NCBI GenBank assembly: GCA_913040765.1
Contig: CAJWIA010000112.1
Span: 1-5,393, forward strand
Reading direction: 5' to 3'
Length of the DNA: 5,393 bases
From: an uncultured Anaerolineales bacterium
GTDB taxonomy: Bacteria > Chloroflexota > Anaerolineae > Anaerolineales > UBA11657
Position numbers and translations under genes: made by a program. The notes beneath the pieces were generated by a model. It made no database searches. It was not told the origin of the DNA and was given only the letters and a program-made list of their open reading frames with translations. Positions 1 to 5,393 of the stretch are shown here, piece by piece (within the stretch, counting starts at the first letter, position 1; each line of letters starts with the position of its first letter).

Positions 1-2161
1 CGCATCCTTGGTGCGCATCCGCACCAGTATCCTTTCATCACAGCAAAATGACTCTGAAGCGAAGGTGCGATTTGATTTAGCATTGCATAGCTCAATAGTA
101 GGCAAAATACAGCGGGAAATAACAATTCCTCTGCTTCTCAAGAATGGTAAGTGGGTCATTAATTGGGATCCCAGTCTTATATTGCCAGAGCTCGCTAACG
201 GAAACAACCTATATATGGATTACGTTATTCCGTCTAGAGCAAACATATATGATAGAAACGGTCTAGCCTTCGCTGCTCATACAAACGCCGTGTCTATTGG
301 AGTCATCCCAGGCGAAATTGACAGTGTACAAGAAGACCAATTGCTACAAGACTTGTCACCATTAATTAGTCGCCATCCTGAGTCAATAAAAAGTCTCTAT
401 GCGTCATCCAAACCAGATTGGTATGTGCCTTTAGGAGAAGCATCCGCTAATGAAATAAAGGCAATCTACGATCGATTGAGTACATATTCTGGTTTAATTA
501 TGAAACCTTATAAAACAAGATATTATGTGGGAGGAAAACTTGGCGCGCCACACGCCATCGGATATACAGCATTGATTCCTGAGGAGCAATCTAAGCATTA
601 CAAATCGATGGGTTATCGAGGGGATGAATTCGTTGGTGTCCAAGGATTAGAAGCTTGGGGAGAAGAATATCTATCTGGCAAACGTGGTGGTGCCCTACAC
701 GTAGCCAGTCCCGCAGGACAGTTGGTAGCTACACTGGCCGAATCAAAATCATCGCCTGCACAAGCTATATATACTACATTAGATAGAACTTTCCAACGCG
801 AAGTACAAACTGCGTTACAAGACCTAGTGGGTGCTGCTGTAGTATTGAGCCTGGAAACAGGAGAAGTTCTAGCAATGGCTTCCTCACCATCATTTGATCC
901 AAACCTATTTGATCCTGCAAATTACAACATCGTTCAACTTGAAGAAACTATATTGAATCCATATCGTCCATTAATAAATCGCGTGACTCAGGGACAATAC
1001 GCACCAGGATCTACATTCAAAGTAGTACCGATGGCTAGCGCGCTGGAGTCAGGTCTATTCAATACAGAGCAAATATATTATTGTGGACATTCTTGGAATG
1101 GCCTGGGGACGGCATACACAAAATACGATTGGACAAGCGAGAAAGGCTATGCTCCATCAGGAAACCTAAATATTATTGGTGCCTTGCGTCGCTCATGTAA
1201 TCCTTGGTTTTATCAAATAGGTCTATCGCTTCATAATTGGGCAGACTATTTCCTGCCTGATATGTCACGCAACTTTGGTTTGGGAAAACCAACAGGTATT
1301 ATAGGTCTTCAACAATCTATCAATGAAGAAGTCGGGGGAATTATACCTAGTGCGGATTGGGCTGAATCCGCAGGAATATTATGGACTCCAGCAAATACAG
1401 TGCATATGGCAATTGGTCAAGGAGATATACAGGTCACTCCACTGCAAATGGCTCAACTTTATGCAGCTCTAGGTAATGGAGGTACAATTTATCGTCCTCA
1501 GCTTATTCGGTCGATAGCTGCCCCTGATGAAAATCCAACATTCAAGTTTCAACCTGAGGTAGTGTCAAAACTACCAGTTTCAGACAGAACGTTAAGTGCA
1601 GTACGTCAAGGACTGTGGGAAGTAGTGAATGATCCCTCTGGGACTGCTAATTATCGTTTTAGATCGATGGACATTCCTATTTACGGTAAAACTGGTACAG
1701 CTGAAGATCGGCCACGCAATCCACATGCATGGTTTGCCGGATTCACGGATGCTGGAAGACCTGACCTTCCTGATTTTGCTGCAGTGATAATTCTAGAAAA
1801 CAAAGGTGAAGGTTCTGAATGGGCTGCACCCATTTTTCGTCGACTAGTCGAAGTTTATTTTCACGATGAGATTAGAGAACTCTATCCATGGGAAGTAGAA
1901 ATCGGTTTGACTGCTACACCTAGCCCTACGCCTGTACCAATACCTGTATTGCATGTAGTCACAACTGGAGACTCGCTCGGTGGACTCTCAGATTTGTACA
2001 AAGTCCCACTAGCCGACATCATGATTGCTAACGAACTGGACAACCCCAATGTACTTTCACCTGGACAAGAACTTGTCATACCATTAGGAGGAATCGCCAA
2101 TTTGACTCCGACACCAACCCCAACTATCGAGCTCGACATATCAGGCACTCCACAACCATAG
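1..2161 (+). CDS. Class B penicillin-binding protein (transpeptidase) with C-terminal LysM domain; 5' end missing
   Basis: D,D-transpeptidase that cross-links peptidoglycan outside the membrane. Numbering counts the TTG at base 8 as residue 1. The frame is open to the window edge and no membrane anchor is present, so the true start lies upstream and 8 is not a real start. Residues 1-66 look like the end of an NTF2-like/MecA_N domain (GKWVINWDPSLILP, 47-60). The dimerisation domain begins at R77-x-x-I-x-D-R-N-G85 and runs to about 232. The transpeptidase domain spans about 253-618 with all three motifs: catalytic S335-T-F-K338, S396-C-N398 and K561-T-G-T564. A Thr/Pro linker (635-646) leads to one LysM domain (about 648-692: GDSL, then N-x-L and SPGQELVIP), then a Thr/Pro tail. 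The protein is probably active. LysM should bind glycan and hold it to the wall. The N-terminal domain is of the PBP2a/MecA type, but this alone does not show beta-lactam resistance. The stop overlaps the rsgA start. Class is certain; assignment to division or elongation is not. Confidence 0.95.
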   Translation, partial: ASLVRIRTSILSSQQNDSEAKVRFDLALHSSIVGKIQREITIPLLLKNGKWVINWDPSLILPELANGNNLYMDYVIPSRANIYDRNGLAFAAHTNAVSIGVIPGEIDSVQEDQLLQDLSPLISRHPESIKSLYASSKPDWYVPLGEASANEIKAIYDRLSTYSGLIMKPYKTRYYVGGKLGAPHAIGYTALIPEEQSKHYKSMGYRGDEFVGVQGLEAWGEEYLSGKRGGALHVASPAGQLVATLAESKSSPAQAIYTTLDRTFQREVQTALQDLVGAAVVLSLETGEVLAMASSPSFDPNLFDPANYNIVQLEETILNPYRPLINRVTQGQYAPGSTFKVVPMASALESGLFNTEQIYYCGHSWNGLGTAYTKYDWTSEKGYAPSGNLNIIGALRRSCNPWFYQIGLSLHNWADYFLPDMSRNFGLGKPTGIIGLQQSINEEVGGIIPSADWAESAGILWTPANTVHMAIGQGDIQVTPLQMAQLYAALGNGGTIYRPQLIRSIAAPDENPTFKFQPEVVSKLPVSDRTLSAVRQGLWEVVNDPSGTANYRFRSMDIPIYGKTGTAEDRPRNPHAWFAGFTDAGRPDLPDFAAVIILENKGEGSEWAAPIFRRLVEVYFHDEIRELYPWEVEIGLTATPSPTPVPIPVLHVVTTGDSLGGLSDLYKVPLADIMIANELDNPNVLSPGQELVIPLGGIANLTPTPTPTIELDISGTPQP
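1949..2083 (+). other. LysM peptidoglycan-binding domain coding segment within the PBP
   Basis: This segment encodes residues 648-692 of the PBP. It follows the LysM pattern: hydrophobic start (HVV), TTGDSL, a helix with LSDLYKV, ADIMIANELDNP for the second helix and its Asn-x-Leu, and a closing SPGQELVIP. It is flanked by Thr/Pro-rich linkers at 1910-1945 and 2105-2125, which implies a flexibly tethered module. LysM binds N-acetylglucosamine-containing glycans. In many Gram-positive class B PBPs this position holds PASTA domains or nothing. Confidence 0.88.
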
Positions 2162-2163
2162 TG
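2159..2163 (+). promoter_or_regulatory. TAGTG stop/start overlap coupling the PBP gene to rsgA
   Basis: The PBP stop TAG (2159-2161) shares its last base with the GTG start of rsgA (2161-2163). The preceding 20 bases hold no convincing purine-rich ribosome binding site. Termination-reinitiation by the same ribosome is the simplest explanation, so RsgA output should follow PBP translation. The overlap is seen directly; the coupling is inferred. Confidence 0.7.
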
Positions 2164-3099
2164 AACAAAAATTATTCTGGTCTGATAATTAAAGCACAAA
2201 GTGGATTTTTCACAGTACACTGCGAAGCCGGAAGATTTGAATGTCGGATACGTGGCCAATTGAACCATAAGAGACTGGATACTGACCTAGCCACTATTGG
2301 AGACAAAGTCATCATAGATGTGCTTGAGGATGGAACTGGAATGATCAAAGAGGTTTGCGAGCGTGATAGCGTACTCGCACGTAGACTTCCCAGCAGTAGT
2401 TCTGAAAACAAGCCTCGATACAAAGACCATGAAATCCAGCAAGTATTAATAGCGAATGTAGATCAAGCTATTTTCGTCTTCTCTTGCCAGGATCCTACTC
2501 CTAATTTCAGGATGTTGGACCGATTCCTTGTAATTGCCGCAGCTAATGACATACCTGCCATTATTTGTGCGAACAAGATAGACCTTGTCGGAAATGAGAA
2601 TGCTGTTTCAATCTTCGGCCTATATCATGACATCGGCTATCAGATTGTGTACACATCTACATTTAACGAACAAGGTATGCAAGATTTAAAGAATTTATTG
2701 CCAGGTAAAGTATCGGTACTAGCAGGTCCATCAGGAGTAGGTAAATCCTCATTACTAAACACTATTAATCCTAACTTAGGACTACGAGTAAATGCGATAA
2801 GCCAAAGCAGTAGTAAGGGTCGACACACTACAGTCTACCCACAGTTAATACCCACAAATGATCAGGGATGGGTAGCAGACACACCAGGCTTACGTGCTCT
2901 CGATTTTTTTGATATTGAACCTGAAGAGTTAGATGCTTATTTTGTGGAGATAGCTCCACTAGTTGCTGAATGTACCTTTAGCAATTGCACACACACACAC
3001 GAGCCCAATTGTGCTGTTGTGAGTGCGCTAATTAAAGGGGAAGTATCGAAAAGTCGATACAACAGTTTCTTGCAGATGCGAAAACAGAACGTACAGTAG
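2161..3099 (+). CDS. rsgA: Small ribosomal subunit biogenesis GTPase RsgA (YjeQ/CpgA family)
   Basis: GTPase that binds the maturing 30S subunit near the decoding centre and leaves on GTP hydrolysis. The 312 residues are close to the usual family length and complete. An N-terminal OB-fold (about 1-75, with RIRG at 29-32) is followed by a circularly permuted G domain in its diagnostic order: G4 NKID (138-141), G5-like TS (165-166), G1 P-loop GPSGVGKS (189-196), G2 RHTT (221-224) and G3 DTPG (240-243). The C-terminal zinc-binding region has ligands C271, C276, H278 and C284, with the family's C-x4-C-x-H-x5-C spacing. The GTG start is chosen because its codon shares one base with the upstream stop (TAGTG) and the OB-fold begins right after it. 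No good Shine-Dalgarno precedes it, so translational coupling to the PBP gene is likely. In B. subtilis the orthologue CpgA also affects cell-wall deposition, which fits this neighbour. Identity is very secure. Confidence 0.97.
   Translation: MNKNYSGLIIKAQSGFFTVHCEAGRFECRIRGQLNHKRLDTDLATIGDKVIIDVLEDGTGMIKEVCERDSVLARRLPSSSSENKPRYKDHEIQQVLIANVDQAIFVFSCQDPTPNFRMLDRFLVIAAANDIPAIICANKIDLVGNENAVSIFGLYHDIGYQIVYTSTFNEQGMQDLKNLLPGKVSVLAGPSGVGKSSLLNTINPNLGLRVNAISQSSSKGRHTTVYPQLIPTNDQGWVADTPGLRALDFFDIEPEELDAYFVEIAPLVAECTFSNCTHTHEPNCAVVSALIKGEVSKSRYNSFLQMRKQNVQ
2988..3000 (+). repeat. (CA)6.5 dinucleotide microsatellite inside rsgA
   Basis: Thirteen bases of perfect alternating CA encode T-H-T-H right after zinc-ligand C276 and supply ligand H278 plus an extra histidine, H280. 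The tract keeps the family's C-x-H spacing, so it is functional coding sequence. Dinucleotide tracts can slip, and a two-base change here would frameshift the last third of the zinc region. It is probably a chance result of codon choice (ACA/CAC). Confidence 0.75.
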
Positions 3100-3113
3100 T
3101 AATATTACATACT
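3095..3113. other. Imperfect palindrome between convergent genes; possible weak bidirectional terminator
   Basis: The core GTAATATTAC (3099-3108) is a perfect palindrome. AGTA before it and TACT after it extend the pairing, with one unpaired A at 3109. It fills the 13-base convergent gap and touches both stop codons (rsgA TAG 3097-3099; leftward gene TGA, read leftward from 3115 to 3113). A seven-pair stem with a four-base loop is possible, but it is AT-rich and no run of T follows on either strand, so an intrinsic terminator is not well supported. Confidence 0.25.
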
Positions 3114-3337
3114 CATTCTGAAACAGCAACCTCCTCTGCTTCATCATCCTCCCAACTAATAATCCAAACGCATAAACCTGCTACTGCGATAGTTGCCACA
3201 ATCAATGCTGCCCATTGTCCCCACAGTAAACCTACGTCACGTGCCTCATAACTTATTATGGCTACCATGCCAAATCCCAGAACCAACCATGCAGTAAGTC
3301 TGGGATGTCTCTTAGCTAAATCAACTACATTGGACAT
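3113..3337 (-). CDS. Small two-helix membrane protein of unknown function
   Basis: I do not recognise a named family. The 74-residue product has a basic N-terminus (AKRHPR, 8-13), a first hydrophobic helix at about 14-30, a short loop with E31, R33 and D34, a second helix at about 38-60 (ALIVATIAVAGLCVWII core), and an acidic tail (EDDEAEE, 63-69). The positive N-terminus and two helices predict a membrane hairpin with both ends in the cytoplasm. It is a real gene: the ATG has a strong GGAGG site at suitable distance, it lies 17 bases after the coaE stop in the same direction, and composition and hydrophobic pattern suit a membrane protein. It is probably the last gene of its operon. Function cannot be inferred from coaE with any confidence. 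Confidence 0.8.
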   Translation of the reverse strand: MSNVVDLAKRHPRLTAWLVLGFGMVAIISYEARDVGLLWGQWAALIVATIAVAGLCVWIISWEDDEAEEVAVSE

Positions 3338-3346
3338 TGTTATTTT

Positions 3347-3352
3347 ACCTCC
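3347..3352 (-). promoter_or_regulatory. Strong Shine-Dalgarno (GGAGGT) for the small membrane protein
   Basis: Read leftward, GGAGGT lies nine bases before the ATG at 3337-3335 and is inside the short gap after the coaE stop (TAA at 3357-3355). It is the clearest ribosome binding site in the window. It fixes the start of the 74-residue gene and suggests that this gene is translated independently and perhaps more strongly than coaE. Confidence 0.8.
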
Positions 3353-3354
3353 AG

Positions 3355-3963
3355 TTATTTGGGCAAACCTATTTTACCCCATTCATACCAAATCTGCGCA
3401 TATGTTGCTTCTAATGATCCATCATTTTCAATAATAACATCTGCTCGTTGAAGCTTCAGTGCCTGAGAACCCTGCATATGCAACCTGTTGTTTGCCTCTT
3501 CAACATTTATATTATCACGCTTTGTAAGTCTTTCTAGTCTCTTTCTAGATGATGCGTTTACGACCCATACACTATCACAATGATCTGAGAGACCAGTCTC
3601 TAACAACTTGATTGCTTCGACAACTATAACGCCCTCATTATAGTGTAATATAGTCTCTTCTATCTTCGCCCTTATTGTTGGATGTAAAAGCGACTCTAAC
3701 TTTTTTAGAGAAGATTTATCCGAAAATACAATCTTACCTAAAAGTTTCCGGTCTATTTCTCCACTATTGTTTAGTATTCTTACACCAAATGCATCAACTA
3801 TATCTTGAAATACTGTAGTACATGATTTCATTACATCATGTGCAACTATGTCAGCATCTACAATTTGAGCGCCAATATCTTCAAGTATTTTGCAGACCTC
3901 ACTCTTGCCGACGCATATGTTACCAGTCACACCAATAATATATTTTCCAGGCCACCCACTCAT
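3355..3963 (-). CDS. coaE: Dephospho-CoA kinase
   Basis: Cytoplasmic P-loop kinase that phosphorylates the ribose 3'-hydroxyl of dephospho-CoA with ATP, the last step of coenzyme A synthesis. The 202 residues match the family's usual length. Visible features are the Walker A loop G14-N-I-C-V-G-K-S21, the D36-A-D38 acidic motif, the HPTIRAKI segment (94-101), the VVEAIKLLETG strand-loop (114-124, where many relatives have P-LLFE), the lid region with R149, the R160-x4-Q substrate-binding-type segment (RLHMQGSQ) and the closing RADVIIEN (173-180). The P-loop differs from the common GGIGSGKS but keeps the key Gly, Lys and Ser. The ATG lies 6 bases after the previous stop and in the same frame, so no earlier start is possible. 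No good ribosome binding site precedes it, so coupling to the upstream gene is likely. Identity is secure. Confidence 0.95.
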   Translation of the reverse strand: MSGWPGKYIIGVTGNICVGKSEVCKILEDIGAQIVDADIVAHDVMKSCTTVFQDIVDAFGVRILNNSGEIDRKLLGKIVFSDKSSLKKLESLLHPTIRAKIEETILHYNEGVIVVEAIKLLETGLSDHCDSVWVVNASSRKRLERLTKRDNINVEEANNRLHMQGSQALKLQRADVIIENDGSLEATYAQIWYEWGKIGLPK

Positions 3964-3969
3964 ATATGT

Positions 3970-5393
3970 TTATGGTCGTTTACCAACATATAAGCTGTCT
4001 TTACTAGCAAAGAACAGATGCCTTCCAGGTCCTACAGCAAATCCAATTGCTTCTACTTCGCCGTTTGAACTTACTGCTCGAAATTCTCGTTGATAAGCTA
4101 ATCTTAGACTAAATTGAAATACACCCGGAGATTTTGCGTCTGTCAAATAAAGCGACGAATATGGAGGAGGATACGCAGCCATTGACACAGGAAACGATAC
4201 GTTTTCAAACTGTATGTCATTAGTTCCACCTAACCTACCATCTATGTAAGTCATTTCAAGGTTACACTCTGGAGGCAAATCCTGTGACTTGCGTACACAT
4301 TCAGTCATATGTCCGTCTTCATGTAAAATATATATCGAACCCTGCACTATTGAAATATCTATAGCATCGCTGAGATCAATAGCTGATTCACTAAAATAAC
4401 GTTCAGGAGCTTGTACGAAGAATTTGTCATCTCGAGTGTACACCCACACTTCATTTGCCTCTGGTTCCATCACATATATGCGACCTTGAAAAGCCTCCAA
4501 TGCAACTGGATTGTTCCACCCATCATAAGGTGGAGCAAGCAATGTCACCGCCATAGTCCCATCAGAAGTGCAGTATAACAATCTGCCATCAGGATCCAAT
4601 GCAATTAATGTGTCTTGCCCTACAACATTTGGAGAATCTAACCACGCTATATCCACTAAGGAATTAATAGACTGAGCTCCTATTTCACCGTTCCTACATT
4701 CAAACACTGGATCTAATTGGTATTGTCCACTAGTAGTAAGAACTGCCCTATTAACCAATTGGTTAGTCAAATCCAATAAATACACACTACTACCACGCGC
4801 AAGAATTTTGGATATATTGGCATTAGGTTGCAGTCCATCTAAAGTGATTAGCTCCACATCTACGCGCTCTACGCGGTCAATCACATCTAGGAATCCAATG
4901 GCCGCTGTCTCTAGTGCTTCCACATCAGGATGATTGCTACGTATTTCATGTGCCAAACTACTCCATAATAGCACTTGGCGCCAGTGTGGTGCTGCTTGAA
5001 TCGCATCGCTGGACGCTCTACCTAAAGTAGCCTCCATGCGAGCCTGATCGATATAATAGTTAAATTCTCTAGAACGTCCAAATTGGACATAAACAGCAAT
5101 TGTAAGAACAACTACTAGAACAGGCACGCCGGCAGCTCCCCACAAGAGCGCAGAACCAGGCACTTGCACATCATGGTCATAATCTGGCAAAATCCTTGAC
5201 ACAATTTTATGGATAGCACCACTCCACAATTGAACCGTTGAATTCAATTGTGCTTCTATACGTGTTTGTAAAGTAGCTATAGTGAAACCTATGTTCCGCT
5301 TTTTTGGGGCATTCCAATCAGATTCCATGTCAACATCTAATGTGTTAACAAAATCATTGTTGCCTTGCTGGTTCTCTTGCTGATCTCTATTTT
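3970..5393 (-). CDS. Membrane-anchored protein with propeller-like C-terminal domain; N-terminus missing
   Basis: No named family is assigned. Numbering counts the ATG at 5328 as residue 1, but the frame stays open from there to the right edge (21 more codons, rich in Asn, Gln and Asp), and no ribosome binding site precedes that ATG, so the true start is outside. Residues 17-48 form a likely amphipathic helix. One transmembrane helix spans about 60-82 (LLWGAAGVPVLVVVLTIAVYV core). A helical stalk covers about 87-155. From about 170 to the end there are repeated strand pairs of beta-propeller character (SVYLLDLTN, TLIALDPDGRLLY, RIYVMEPEANEVWVY, SIYILHEDG, SLYLTDA, HLFFAS), roughly six blades. 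Four cysteines (211, 253, 344, 355) lie in that domain. I recall similar chloroflexal proteins with a PP2C-like phosphatase domain at the N-terminus, but that part is not visible here. A sensor or scaffold with a cytoplasmic N-terminus and external propeller is plausible. It heads the coaE operon. Confidence 0.85.
   Translation of the reverse strand, partial: NRDQQENQQGNNDFVNTLDVDMESDWNAPKKRNIGFTIATLQTRIEAQLNSTVQLWSGAIHKIVSRILPDYDHDVQVPGSALLWGAAGVPVLVVVLTIAVYVQFGRSREFNYYIDQARMEATLGRASSDAIQAAPHWRQVLLWSSLAHEIRSNHPDVEALETAAIGFLDVIDRVERVDVELITLDGLQPNANISKILARGSSVYLLDLTNQLVNRAVLTTSGQYQLDPVFECRNGEIGAQSINSLVDIAWLDSPNVVGQDTLIALDPDGRLLYCTSDGTMAVTLLAPPYDGWNNPVALEAFQGRIYVMEPEANEVWVYTRDDKFFVQAPERYFSESAIDLSDAIDISIVQGSIYILHEDGHMTECVRKSQDLPPECNLEMTYIDGRLGGTNDIQFENVSFPVSMAAYPPPYSSLYLTDAKSPGVFQFSLRLAYQREFRAVSSNGEVEAIGFAVGPGRHLFFASKDSLYVGKRP

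Noticed and set aside
1910..2125. Thr/Pro codon repeats as a DNA-level repeat element
   Set aside because: The two short tracts (1910-1945, 2105-2125) encode protein linkers on either side of LysM and do not form direct repeats of fixed unit at DNA level.
1..2161. Calling the PBP a mecA-type beta-lactam resistance gene
   Set aside because: The NTF2-like/MecA_N domain occurs in many intrinsic PBPs, and the gene sits in a housekeeping context with no mobile-element signs, so resistance cannot be claimed.
1882..2268. Leftward open frame of 128 codons across the PBP/rsgA junction
   Set aside because: It lies antisense to the LysM/linker coding region and the rsgA start. Its Gly/Val-rich stretches are only the reverse of Thr/Pro codons, and it has no recognisable protein character.
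2172..2423. Leftward open frame of 83 codons inside rsgA
   Set aside because: It is fully antisense to the conserved RsgA OB-fold, Ser/Leu-rich, and has no ribosome binding site or family resemblance.
2640..2828. Leftward open frame of 62 codons inside rsgA
   Set aside because: It is antisense to the conserved P-loop region of RsgA and has no independent support.
3890..4093. Rightward open frame of 67 codons across the coaE start
   Set aside because: It is antisense to the CoaE P-loop and the end of the propeller-like protein, with no family features.
1..5393. Phage-defence, CRISPR, toxin-antitoxin or mobile-element content
   Set aside because: No spaced direct repeats, transposase, integrase, nuclease pair or inverted terminal repeats were seen. 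All five genes fit envelope and housekeeping roles or are small unknowns in operon context.

Overview
The window is a compact bacterial housekeeping and cell-envelope locus with almost no non-coding DNA. Two genes run rightward (about 1-3099), three run leftward (about 3113-5393), and the two groups converge with only 13 bases between their stop codons. The DNA is moderately AT-rich by eye. The gene content, the Thr/Pro linkers, a LysM domain on a penicillin-binding protein and a membrane-anchored propeller-like protein beside coaE most resemble Chloroflexota, perhaps a low-GC lineage such as Dehalococcoidia or SAR202. That placement is inferred from protein character only. TGA serves as a stop (small membrane gene), which fits the standard bacterial code.

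Rightward group: the 3' part of a class B penicillin-binding protein (its N-terminus lies before base 1) has the end of an NTF2-like/MecA_N domain, a dimerisation domain, an intact transpeptidase domain and a C-terminal LysM domain. Its stop overlaps by one base the GTG start of rsgA, which encodes the circularly permuted GTPase of small-subunit ribosome maturation. The two are very probably co-transcribed and translationally coupled.

Leftward group, in transcription order: a membrane-anchored protein with a repeat-rich, propeller-like C-terminal domain (open to the right edge, so its N-terminus is missing), then coaE (dephospho-CoA kinase, last step of CoA synthesis), then a 74-residue two-helix membrane protein with a strong Shine-Dalgarno. 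Gaps of 6 and 17 bases suggest one transcription unit.

The rightward pair links peptidoglycan synthesis with a ribosome-assembly GTPase. This is reminiscent of Bacillus subtilis, where cpgA (the rsgA orthologue) sits beside the PrpC/PrkC phosphatase-kinase pair. No mobile element, CRISPR array, tRNA or rRNA was seen, no promoter could be supported, and no stretch over 300 bases lacks a gene. No clear undescribed multi-gene system is visible. The best leads are the LysM-tailed PBP, the truncated propeller-like membrane protein and the small membrane protein.
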